DNA of 50,759 bases from an uncultured Verrucomicrobiales bacterium. Lineage in GTDB: Bacteria; Verrucomicrobiota; Verrucomicrobiia; Verrucomicrobiales; Akkermansiaceae. Position numbers and translations under genes: made by a program. The notes beneath the pieces are model-generated. The model ran no database searches, was not told the origin of the DNA, and saw only the letters and a list, made by a program, of their open reading frames with translations. The stretch is from positions 1 through 50,759 of the forward strand of contig CALDZJ010000040.1 of NCBI GenBank assembly GCA_937944055.1, read 5' to 3'. Below are positions 26,951-34,131 of this stretch, piece by piece; the first letter of the stretch is position 1; every line of letters begins with the position of its first letter.

Positions 26951-27754
26951 CTACTCCGGATTTTCAGGGAGATTAGGCGGAGGGTTTTCCTGAGGAGCAG
27001 GATCACCATCAGCATCAACCGGCCCCTTAGACTTCGCCCCATTGACAATTAAGGTACGCCCCATGAAAGGCTGATCATGGAGGACTTCCACCGCACGCTT
27101 CGCCTCATCGACCCGGGCCATCTCCACAAAGCCGTATCCCTTCGAGCGGTGCGTATTACGATTATAAACAATCTCGATATTACGCACCGCACCCACGCCC
27201 TTGAACAAATCCTCAAGGTCATGCTCCGCCGCATCATAAGAGAGATTCCCCACGTAAAGGCGCTTCCCCTCCACACTTGAGCTATCAGGAGTTGGGCGGG
27301 GTTTCTGGCGCGCGCGCGCCGTTTTACCCGCAGCATCACGCTGATTTTTGCCGCCTTTTTCAGAGCGTGGAGCACGCGGACTGCGGCCTGAGGCATCCCG
27401 CACATTTTCCTTACGAGCTCGCCCACCTGATGCCGCCGCCTTTTGATCAGCAGGCCTGCCGCTGGCCTTCTCAGGCTCCTTATAAAGACCAAAAAATTTC
27501 TTAACCTTCTGCCAAGTCGTCAGAGGCTTAGGTCTAGGACTGCGGCGGCGTGGCCCCTCCGCATTATTATGATTGCGCCTTTGCTGACTGCGCTGCCCCC
27601 CTCCATCTGGCCCACCAGAGCCTCGATTACGATTCCGGTTTCTATTACGATTCCGGTTGCGGTTGCGATTATTATTCCGATTCCGATTTCCGGACTGATT
27701 TCCGGAGCCCTCTGAGGACTGGCCGGCCGACGTGTTTCTATCTTGTTCTGACAT
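26951..27754 (-). CDS. RNA-binding protein with a long basic low-complexity N-terminus and a C-terminal RRM
   Basis: A 267-residue protein. The C-terminal RNA recognition motif (residues ~165-242) has RNP2 (LYVGNL, 166-171) and RNP1 (KGYGFVEM, 205-212), as in bacterial glycine-rich RRM proteins that act as cold-shock or mRNA-binding factors. The N-terminal ~160 residues are disordered and strongly basic, with an Arg-Asn repeat tract (about residues 22-45) and repeated RSPR/KPRP patches, which should add nonspecific RNA binding or promote condensation. A short acidic and Pro-rich tail (DGDPAPQENPPP) closes the protein. No partner gene is nearby. It is likely monocistronic, ending at the terminator at 26894-26921. 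Confidence 0.92.
   Translation of the reverse strand: MSEQDRNTSAGQSSEGSGNQSGNRNRNNNRNRNRNRNRNRNRNRGSGGPDGGGQRSQQRRNHNNAEGPRRRSPRPKPLTTWQKVKKFFGLYKEPEKASGRPADQKAAASGGRARKENVRDASGRSPRAPRSEKGGKNQRDAAGKTARARQKPRPTPDSSSVEGKRLYVGNLSYDAAEHDLEDLFKGVGAVRNIEIVYNRNTHRSKGYGFVEMARVDEAKRAVEVLHDQPFMGRTLIVNGAKSKGPVDADGDPAPQENPPPNLPENPE
27620..27691 (-). repeat. Imperfect hexanucleotide repeat coding for an Arg-Asn tract
   Basis: On the plus strand ~12 imperfect copies of a six-base unit (CGATTC, CGGTTG and variants) encode the alternating Arg-Asn run in the RRM protein. Copy number changes would be in frame, altering tail length without a frameshift. Confidence 0.85.
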
Positions 27755-28078
27755 TGTTCAGACTGGGTATCATTCCCATTAGTGCCATGAGGAGACTCGG
27801 GCCTGGAAGCGAGAAAGCCGTGAGAGGCCTTTCAGAAACTTCAAACTCAAACCGAAAAGAAAAAACTCCTCATTCTGCAGTAGTTGTATCGTTGAAAGCC
27901 TGATGATTCCTCAACCAAGAAAGGGATGCTGGGCAAGTGCATTCACGCAGGCTTGCAAAGAGAAGTTAGCATCGAGAAAAGGTCTCCTTTCCAGATCTTA
28001 AGAAGCGCACAATCGCCTCCAACCCCGCCAAGGTAAGGACTCCACCGCAATAGGCAAGCGGGAATCTTTTCCCTTGTT
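27755..28078. other. Intergenic region with no supported gene
   Basis: About 325 bases between the divergent RRM gene and the lipoprotein promoter. I see no coding frame with a signal or domain, no terminator and no structured RNA I can name. A minus-strand frame at 27943-28182 lacks any support and runs across the predicted promoter of the lipoprotein gene. Confidence 0.6.
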
Positions 28079-28107
28079 TTGACAGAAAGCAGATTCACAT
28101 CTAGATT
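28079..28107 (+). promoter_or_regulatory. Sigma-70-type promoter, possibly giving a leaderless transcript
   Basis: TTGACA (28079-28084), a 17-base spacer and TAGATT (28102-28107) form a near-consensus promoter. The expected start site is about seven bases after the -10, at 28114-28115, exactly at the ATG (28115) of the lipoprotein gene, which has no Shine-Dalgarno sequence. The mRNA may therefore be leaderless. Confidence 0.7.
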
Positions 28108-28114
28108 ACCCGCC

Positions 28115-28723
28115 ATGACTAAATTTTCCGCTCCCCTAGCGGCGGGCCTCGTCTCCCTCCTCCTCTCGAGCTGCGCCTCCATGCTTATGAAGGATCATGG
28201 CTTCCGCAAGACCCCCTCAGTCGAGATCAATGGCGCCAAGGTCAACAGCGCCTTAAAAGCAATGGGCGGCAAGGGCGGCATCGCCTTCTCAGCCATGATC
28301 GTAGCCGCCGGCACAGGCACCCTTGATGGCCCCTTCATCTGGCGCGTCGAAGCAGAAGGCAAAGAAGGACAGCACGAATGGCTCCGCCTCAACAAAGCCA
28401 GCGTCACCACCGAAACCACCAAACGCAGCGAGCCCTTCCCCAGCTCATACCTCGGTGAACACGCCAAATTCGTCCCCATCCCCGGCGAAGAAGGAAAAAC
28501 CTTCGCCAAATTCCAGCTCCCCGGGAAACTCCAAGTCTACCCACGCAAAGACGGAAAAATCAAAATCCACCTAAACGTCAGCGTCCGTGCAAATGGCCGC
28601 ACCGAAACCAAATGGATCCGCTTTGAAATGGAACCCCAGACGAAGTGGACCAAAGAAACCGTCTTCCTCCCCACCGAAATCGTAAAAAGTTTTCGGGGAA
28701 ATCCCCGCGAGTGGGACTGGTAA
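28115..28723 (+). CDS. Lipoprotein of unknown function upstream of PBP2
   Basis: A 202-residue lipoprotein. The lipobox is LLSSC with Cys20 after a hydrophobic stretch (LAAGLVSLLLSS). The mature part has a Gly-rich segment (ALKAMGGKGGIAFSAMIVAAG) and a C-terminal beta-rich part with a repeated KIHLNV/RFEM pattern ending NPREWDW. I do not recognise the family. It precedes the PBP2 gene by 29 bases on the same strand, so the two are probably one operon, and it may be an envelope accessory of the elongation PBP. The start is fixed by the lipobox and by the promoter that ends exactly at this ATG; an upstream in-frame TTG at 28079 is part of the -35 element. Confidence 0.85.
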   Translation: MTKFSAPLAAGLVSLLLSSCASMLMKDHGFRKTPSVEINGAKVNSALKAMGGKGGIAFSAMIVAAGTGTLDGPFIWRVEAEGKEGQHEWLRLNKASVTTETTKRSEPFPSSYLGEHAKFVPIPGEEGKTFAKFQLPGKLQVYPRKDGKIKIHLNVSVRANGRTETKWIRFEMEPQTKWTKETVFLPTEIVKSFRGNPREWDW

Positions 28724-28752
28724 AATCAAAAATACCCCACTAAGATCCCCCC

Positions 28753-30963
28753 ATGCTTTGGAAAGCCCTCCTCCTAAGTCTTGGCACCGCCATGACCCTC
28801 CCCGCCCAGCTTGGCACGGCGGAACAGCCCCTCCTCGTAAAGCCCTTCGTCGACCCACAGCTACCCAAGGGCGCCCATGAAGATGATGACGATGAAGTGG
28901 ATGAGGTCCCCACCGCCTCTGACGCCTCCGTGCTAAACCAAGGCATGGCTCGGACCATGACCATCACCATTCCCGCACCGCGTGGACTGATCTTAGACCG
29001 AGAAGGCCGCCCACTCGCTCAATCGAAAATGGCCTACCATCTCGCCCTAGACTTCACAGCCTATGATGGACCAGTCGATAGCGCCTCCGCCGTTGCCTGG
29101 GCTCAAGAACGCGTTCAAGAAGCCAACGCCCTCGTCGATGGTGACCAGACCTACACCGACAAGAAACTCACCAGATATTACCAAAACCGCCGCTGGCTTC
29201 CACGCATCATTTCTCAAATTCTCACCGAAAAGAAAGCCAAGTCATTAGAGAAAAAACTCCCCAAAGGCCTCACTCTCCTCCCCGTTTACCAACGTTTCTA
29301 TCCTGAAAAATCAGTCGCTGCGCACCTGATCGGATACGTCGGAGCTAAGACCAGGCTCCCCACCGGCCCAATCAACGAAGGTGACCCCCTCTTCCAATCA
29401 GTCATGGGAAAATCGGGATTTGAAAAAGTCTTCGATGATAAGCTCCGTGGAGAGCCCGGCCTCAAGAAGATGATCTTTGATAAAAACGGCGAAAAAGTCC
29501 TCGATGAAGCCATTCGCCGCCCCCGTCCCGGCGGCAACGTCTTCACCACCATCGATCTGGATTGGCAACGCTACGCCGAGCGAGTGCTGCGTGAAGGATC
29601 AAAGCGCGGAGCCTTCGTCGTCATCGACATCCAAACTGGCGAAGTCCTCGTCATGGCCTCCCGCCCCACCTTCGACCTAAACGACTTCGTCCCCTACATC
29701 ACCCAAGAGCGCTTCGACGCCCTCAATAATGACCCCGCAAAGCCCATGTTCGGCCGCGCTTTCCAAGGAGAATACCCACCAGCCTCCACCTTCAAACCCA
29801 TCGTCACCCTCGCCGCAATCACCAACGGAGCGATCCGCTACAACCAAAAGTTCGACTGCCCCTACAAAATCAAGATTGGTGAAATCTTCATGCGCAACCA
29901 CTCCGCAGGCCACCAAGGCTGGGTCGGCCCTAAAAGAGCACTCGCCAAATCCATCAACCCCTGGTTCTACCAAGTCGGCATCAAAACCGGACCACAAGCC
30001 TTCCTCTCCGTCGCTCGCCGCGTCGGCTACGGCACCAAAACCGGCCTCCCCCTCGTCGGAGAAAAAGCCGGGCGCGCGCCCACCCCAGACTACATCATGC
30101 AGGAAATGGGCCGCCCCACCACCGATGGTGACACCGCAAACCTCGCGATCGGTCAGGGCCTCATGCTCGCCACCCCCCTGCAAGTCGCCCAATCGATGGC
30201 CGCCATCGGAAACGGCTCCGTCCTCACAGACCTCCAACTCGTCAGGCAGATTCAAGACTTCCACGGCCGCGTGATCGAGGCCCCCGCACCCAGAAAACGC
30301 AACGAGCTCAGCCTCTCCCCCATCGCCTTAAAAACAACCAAAGAAGGCATGCGCAACGTAGTCCACGCAAAATACGGCACCGGGAAAAAGGCCGACATCG
30401 GCTTCACCATCATGTGCGGTAAGACCGGGACCGCCCAGTGGAAGCCCGCCATCAACCAAAACCTCGCCTGGTTCTCAGGCTTCTTCCCCTTTAACAATCC
30501 CCGCTACGCCTTCGCCGTAGTCTATGAAGGAGTGCCCGGTGAAAACGTCAGTGGAGGCCGTAAGGCCGCCCCCATGGTCAAGCGCTTCTTCCGCAACTTC
30601 CGCAGCGAGATCCTGCGAAACCTCAAAACCTCTCCACGCGCCATCGTCATTAAAGATGACGAAGAAGAAAAAGAAGTGGAAGCCTCCATTCCCAAAGCCA
30701 TCTTCGTCCAAGAAAGTGACATTCCCATGGCCGAGGACCTCATCCCTGCTCCAAATGCTGGCGAACCAGAAATCCCAGAAGATGTCCCCACCGCCATCGC
30801 CCCCGATAGCCCCGCAGACATCCCGAATGCCGAGCCCGTAAAACCCACAGAACCCGGCCAAGACATCCCACAAGCAGAACCAATCGAGGCGACCTCAGTC
30901 GACGAACCGGAAGCCCCAGCTGACGCCCCCAAAGAGGAGCCAGAAGCCCCAGCAGATCAGTAA
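28753..30963 (+). CDS. mrdA: Penicillin-binding protein 2 (elongation transpeptidase)
   Basis: A 736-residue class B PBP that cross-links new peptidoglycan during elongation, normally with RodA. The start of the pedestal (APRGLILDREGRPLAQ) and the three transpeptidase motifs are intact: Ser345-Thr-Phe-Lys348 (PPASTFKPIV), Ser400-Ile-Asn402 (AKSINPWFYQ) and Lys557-Thr-Gly559 (CGKTGTAQW). Two features are unusual. The N-terminus (MLWKALLLSLGTAMTLPAQ) looks more like a short cleavable signal than the usual cytoplasmic tail plus membrane span, followed by an acidic DDDDEVDE patch. The C-terminus has an acidic, Pro-rich tail (~630-736) with the motif DIPxAE three times (DIPMAE, DIPNAE, DIPQAE near residues 656, 689 and 704). 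It is preceded by the lipoprotein gene; RodA is not nearby. Confidence 0.95.
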   Translation: MLWKALLLSLGTAMTLPAQLGTAEQPLLVKPFVDPQLPKGAHEDDDDEVDEVPTASDASVLNQGMARTMTITIPAPRGLILDREGRPLAQSKMAYHLALDFTAYDGPVDSASAVAWAQERVQEANALVDGDQTYTDKKLTRYYQNRRWLPRIISQILTEKKAKSLEKKLPKGLTLLPVYQRFYPEKSVAAHLIGYVGAKTRLPTGPINEGDPLFQSVMGKSGFEKVFDDKLRGEPGLKKMIFDKNGEKVLDEAIRRPRPGGNVFTTIDLDWQRYAERVLREGSKRGAFVVIDIQTGEVLVMASRPTFDLNDFVPYITQERFDALNNDPAKPMFGRAFQGEYPPASTFKPIVTLAAITNGAIRYNQKFDCPYKIKIGEIFMRNHSAGHQGWVGPKRALAKSINPWFYQVGIKTGPQAFLSVARRVGYGTKTGLPLVGEKAGRAPTPDYIMQEMGRPTTDGDTANLAIGQGLMLATPLQVAQSMAAIGNGSVLTDLQLVRQIQDFHGRVIEAPAPRKRNELSLSPIALKTTKEGMRNVVHAKYGTGKKADIGFTIMCGKTGTAQWKPAINQNLAWFSGFFPFNNPRYAFAVVYEGVPGENVSGGRKAAPMVKRFFRNFRSEILRNLKTSPRAIVIKDDEEEKEVEASIPKAIFVQESDIPMAEDLIPAPNAGEPEIPEDVPTAIAPDSPADIPNAEPVKPTEPGQDIPQAEPIEATSVDEPEAPADAPKEEPEAPADQ

Positions 30964-31107
30964 AAAAATCGCATCGAGAAGCCAGCCTTCACCGCTGAAC
31001 TCCTCTTACACCCTCCTCTTTTACACTTTACGACCCCCCTTTGAAAAGGCACCTAAGGGCGTGCCGATTCTGGACCCTCCACCCGGTCACTCTATTTACA
31101 CTTAATT

Positions 31108-31524
31108 ATGGACTTACAAGTAGCTACTCTCTGCGATTTCGCCGCTGAATATCAAGGCAAGATGTGCATCTCAGGAACCTTCGATGCTCTCGCAGCCAAA
31201 GCCACCCCCATCGTGCACCCACAGTGCTCCCTCGCAATGCGCTTCTGCTTCACCCCAGAAGATGACGGAGATCACGAACTGCAAATCTCAATCATCGACG
31301 AAGACGGGAAAGCAATCAACGACAAGATGCCCATCAAAGGAGCCATGCCTGTCAAAATGCCCGACAACGTCGCCTTCATGACCCGTCACCTCATCGTCGG
31401 TTTTCAAGGCCTCACCTTCCCTCGTGCCGGAGTCTATTCTGTCGATATCCTCGTCGACGGCGAGCTCATCCAGCGCCTTCCTCTCCGCATCGTCAAAGTC
31501 GATGAAGGAAGCCCGCAAGGATAG
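31108..31524 (+). CDS. Small soluble protein resembling DUF6941
   Basis: A 138-residue soluble protein, no signal peptide or membrane segment. It opens MDLQVATLCDFAAEYQGK, then CISGTFDALAA, CSLAMRFCFTPEDDGDHELQ and RHLIVGFQGLTFPRAGVYSV. This looks like the DUF6941 group, as far as I recall; function unknown. The pattern suggests a small beta-sandwich with no catalytic motif. It lies between the PBP2 gene and an SDR gene on the same strand, but the gaps (144 and 42 bases) leave co-transcription open. A TACACT element 7 bases before the ATG suggests its own promoter, though I see no -35. Confidence 0.8.
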   Translation: MDLQVATLCDFAAEYQGKMCISGTFDALAAKATPIVHPQCSLAMRFCFTPEDDGDHELQISIIDEDGKAINDKMPIKGAMPVKMPDNVAFMTRHLIVGFQGLTFPRAGVYSVDILVDGELIQRLPLRIVKVDEGSPQG

Positions 31525-31566
31525 AGTCCCCGGCTAGAATTAAAGCCACCCCCCCACCCCCTAGAC

Positions 31567-32379
31567 GTGTCTCACTCCAGCCAGTCTCTCACCTTTCGTT
31601 GCGCTCTCATTACCGGAGCCAGCTCAGGGCTGGGACTGGAGTTTTCCCGCCAACTCGCCCCGCATGTCGAGACACTCATCCTCGTCGCGCGGCGCGATCA
31701 CCTTCTGAGTGAAATCGCGCAAGAATTAGTGACCCGCCATCCCGCTCTCCGAGTGAAAACCATCCCCTGTGACTTGGCCACTGGCGCAGGCCGCCACCAT
31801 CTGCTCAATGCCCTCTCACAAGAAGAGCTCTACCCAGACCTCCTCCTCAATAATGCGGGACTCGGTGACTACGGGGAATTTCGCACCTCCGAGTGGTCCA
31901 AAAACGAGCAAATGCTCCACCTCAATATAGAGGCCCTCACTCACCTCACTCACGCCCTCCTCCCCGGCCTCATCGCCAGACGCGGAGCGATCCTCAATCT
32001 CAGCTCACTTGCCAGCACACTGCCCATCCCTGACTTCGCCGTCTATGCCGCCTCTAAGGCATACGTCACCAGCTTTAGCGAGGGCCTCCGCCTAGAACTC
32101 CGTGATCATGGAGTCCGTGTTCTAGCCGTCTGCCCCGGACCCATTAAGACCGGCTTCGGAGAAGTCGCACGCAGAAGCTCCGCTACTGAACTCCCCGTCA
32201 AAGAAGCCTTCTACGTCTCCGCCCATCAAGTCGTGCGGGATTCCTTACGCGCACTCATCAAAGACCGCCCACGGATATACCCCGGCCTGAAAGTCGCCGC
32301 CGCCGCCACCTTGATCGGGCTGCTTCCACTCGCCGCGATCCGCCTCATGATGGGCGCACGCCCGAGACGCAGCGATTAA
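31567..32379 (+). CDS. Short-chain dehydrogenase/reductase (SDR)
   Basis: A 270-residue classical SDR. The NAD(P)-binding motif is ALITGASSGLGLEFSRQLA, the NNAG motif reads LLLNNAGLGDYGEF, and the active site is SSLAS followed by Tyr/Lys in YAASKAYVTS. The longer-than-usual C-terminus (AAAATLIGLLPLAAIRLMMG) is hydrophobic and could be a membrane-anchoring helix. Substrate unknown; the wording resembles SDRs annotated as short-chain dehydrogenases of lipid metabolism. It starts at a GTG (31567), the earliest start in frame after the previous gene. It ends convergent with the class IV aminotransferase gene. Confidence 0.9.
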   Translation: MSHSSQSLTFRCALITGASSGLGLEFSRQLAPHVETLILVARRDHLLSEIAQELVTRHPALRVKTIPCDLATGAGRHHLLNALSQEELYPDLLLNNAGLGDYGEFRTSEWSKNEQMLHLNIEALTHLTHALLPGLIARRGAILNLSSLASTLPIPDFAVYAASKAYVTSFSEGLRLELRDHGVRVLAVCPGPIKTGFGEVARRSSATELPVKEAFYVSAHQVVRDSLRALIKDRPRIYPGLKVAAAATLIGLLPLAAIRLMMGARPRRSD

Positions 32380-32394
32380 GAACATCGCACAACC

Positions 32395-32423
32395 CAGCGC
32401 AGGCTAAACTCGCTGAATTTTTT
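32395..32423 (+). terminator. Weak Rho-independent terminator of the SDR gene
   Basis: The 5-bp stem CAGCG/CGCTG (32395-32399 with 32411-32415) and an 11-base loop are followed by AATTTTTT. The T-run overlaps the stop codon of the convergent aminotransferase gene. Short stem, hence low confidence. Confidence 0.4.
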
Positions 32424-33294
32424 AGATGACCGTTCCCTCCGAGCGGACCTTTTTGCCATAAGCTTCAATCAAGCATCCACTCACAGGTCCCGGCTTCCCA
32501 CTGCCGATTTCTCGGTCATCCAGCTTCACCATCGGGATCGCTTCCGCCGCCGTTCCAGTGAGGAATGCCTCATCCGCCGTGTAGAGATCATAACGCGTCA
32601 GAGAAGCCTCCTGAATCGGGATTCCCAACTCATCACAAAGCTCAAAAATCACCTGCCGTGTGATGCCATCTAAGCTGCCATCAGAAACAGGCGGAGTGAG
32701 GACTTTGCCTTTCTTAACGATAAAAATATTATCCCCCGTGCACTCCGCGACGTATCCTTGCTCATTCAGCATCAGACCCTCTCCCCCTCCGGCCTTCAAG
32801 GCTTCCGCCTTCGCCATGACATTATTCAGATAGTTCAGAGATTTCACCTGCGGGCTAAGGCTGGCCGGAGTGGGTCGCCGCGTGGAGCAAGTCACCACCT
32901 CCAAACCCCGCTCATAGAGCTCCCTCGGATACAGCGCGATCGCCGAAGCGATCACAAACATCGATGGCGAAGCACAGAGATGCGGGTTCAAGCCTAAGTC
33001 ACCCACCCCGCGCGTCACCACCAAGCGGACATAGCCATCCTTTAATCCATTCGCGCGAATTGTCTCTAAGGTCGCCTGAGCAATCTCTTCGAGAGACCAA
33101 GGCATTTTCAAAAGAAGCGCTCTGGCGGAAAGGCACAATCTTTCAAGATGCTCCTCAAGACGGAAGACGCGGCCCTCATAAAATCGGATCCCCTCAAAGA
33201 CACCGTCTCCGTAGAGAAGGCCATGATCAAAGACAGAAACTTTCGCCTCCGCTTCATCGACAATTTTTCCATCCAACCAAATTTTATGACTCAT
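32422..33294 (-). CDS. ilvE: Class IV aminotransferase (branched-chain aminotransferase-like)
   Basis: A 290-residue fold-type IV PLP enzyme. The signature elements are the N-terminal VSVFDHGLLYGDGVFEGIRF, the PLP lysine in SPQVKSLNYLNNVMAK, and the later EGLMLNEQGYVAECTGDNIF, which includes the Glu/Asn contacts. A terminal GTAAEAIPMVKLDDREIG completes the pattern of IlvE-type branched-chain aminotransferases, which make Val, Leu and Ile from 2-oxo acids. D-amino acid transaminase or aminodeoxychorismate lyase are alternatives, but the GEGLMLNE and FEGIRF wording favours IlvE. The start is the ATG at 33294 (MSHKIWLDGK); an upstream start at 33348 would add an 18-residue leader without family support. 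It lies 72 bases downstream of the TPR gene on the same strand. Confidence 0.88.
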   Translation of the reverse strand: MSHKIWLDGKIVDEAEAKVSVFDHGLLYGDGVFEGIRFYEGRVFRLEEHLERLCLSARALLLKMPWSLEEIAQATLETIRANGLKDGYVRLVVTRGVGDLGLNPHLCASPSMFVIASAIALYPRELYERGLEVVTCSTRRPTPASLSPQVKSLNYLNNVMAKAEALKAGGGEGLMLNEQGYVAECTGDNIFIVKKGKVLTPPVSDGSLDGITRQVIFELCDELGIPIQEASLTRYDLYTADEAFLTGTAAEAIPMVKLDDREIGSGKPGPVSGCLIEAYGKKVRSEGTVI

Positions 33295-33366
33295 GATTTT
33301 TTCGCGATTTTGCTGGGCGAATCCTGCCTTCCCCACTCCGCCATGCAATCCTTATCAACGAGGAAT

Positions 33367-34050
33367 TTAGCCCTCCAACTCGTCCATTTTCTCTAAGATC
33401 GCAGCCTTCGCAGAGATTGCATTCTCATCTTCCGGGTGGTCTTCGAGCACTTTTTCAAAGCACTCGAGCGCGGCACTTAACTCACCCGTTTCAGCCAGAA
33501 TCATTCCGCATTCATAGCGCGCTAGGACTAGACTCCCCTGTAACTCCAGCGCTTTCTTAAGGCTAAGAAGTGCTTCAGATTTCTTAGCCCGCAGGCGTAA
33601 AATCCGCCCCTGCGCATACCAAGCTGAGGCATCATCCGGAGTGAGCGCCACCGCCTTCTTCGCAGCCTCCTCAGCATCAGCGGGATAGTCTCCCTGCATC
33701 AGCGCAAGAGCATAGCTCACGTATAATTCAGAACGCTCAGGCTCTAATTCCAAGGCATCTTCATAGTGCGTGATGGCGAGGCTAAACTTATTCTGCCCGA
33801 TCGCATCCGCCGCCTTCATGACCAGCTCATCCACTTCACTGATGCCCAGCTCCTTAATTTTAACGAGCGCTTTCTCCGCCTTCTCAGTCTCGCCGAGCGC
33901 ATTTAAAACCACCGAATACAGCTGCCAGCTCTGCACATCATTCGGATCTTCCACCAGCGCGGCCTCGATCGATTTAAGAGCCGTCGGCAGATCACCAGCT
34001 TGGGCCGCTTCAATCGCCGCATTGTAAAACTTCGCATTCGGAGTGTTCAT
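33367..34050 (-). CDS. Tetratricopeptide repeat protein
   Basis: A 227-residue soluble protein without signal peptide, made almost entirely of TPR helices, for example NAAIEAAQAGDLPTALKSIE, ITHYEDALELEPERSELYVS, and SALECFEKVLEDHPEDENAI. About five to six 34-residue repeats fit its length. TPR arrays mediate protein-protein contacts; no partner can be deduced. It is divergent from polX (34132), with 81 bases between, and stands upstream of the class IV aminotransferase gene on the same strand. Confidence 0.92.
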   Translation of the reverse strand: MNTPNAKFYNAAIEAAQAGDLPTALKSIEAALVEDPNDVQSWQLYSVVLNALGETEKAEKALVKIKELGISEVDELVMKAADAIGQNKFSLAITHYEDALELEPERSELYVSYALALMQGDYPADAEEAAKKAVALTPDDASAWYAQGRILRLRAKKSEALLSLKKALELQGSLVLARYECGMILAETGELSAALECFEKVLEDHPEDENAISAKAAILEKMDELEG

Positions 34051-34131
34051 GGGCAGAGAGGTATCAGATTCACTTTAATTCGCGAAGGCCTTAGTCTTGC
34101 AAATCAATCTCACAGGAGCATCTTTCCAAAC

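Noticed and set aside
27620..27691. Short tandem repeat considered as a CRISPR array
   Set aside because: Six-base units with no spacers, fully inside the RRM gene and coding for Arg-Asn.
27943..28182. Minus-strand 79-codon frame upstream of the lipoprotein gene
   Set aside because: Spans the lipoprotein promoter and start, has no signal or domain.
29677..30264. 195-codon open frame antisense to PBP2
   Set aside because: It mirrors a catalytic-domain region of PBP2 with strong third-position bias and has no domain or start signal.
31048..31065. GGCAC/GTGCC hairpin after the PBP2 gene as a terminator
   Set aside because: No T-run follows and the stem is only five base pairs.
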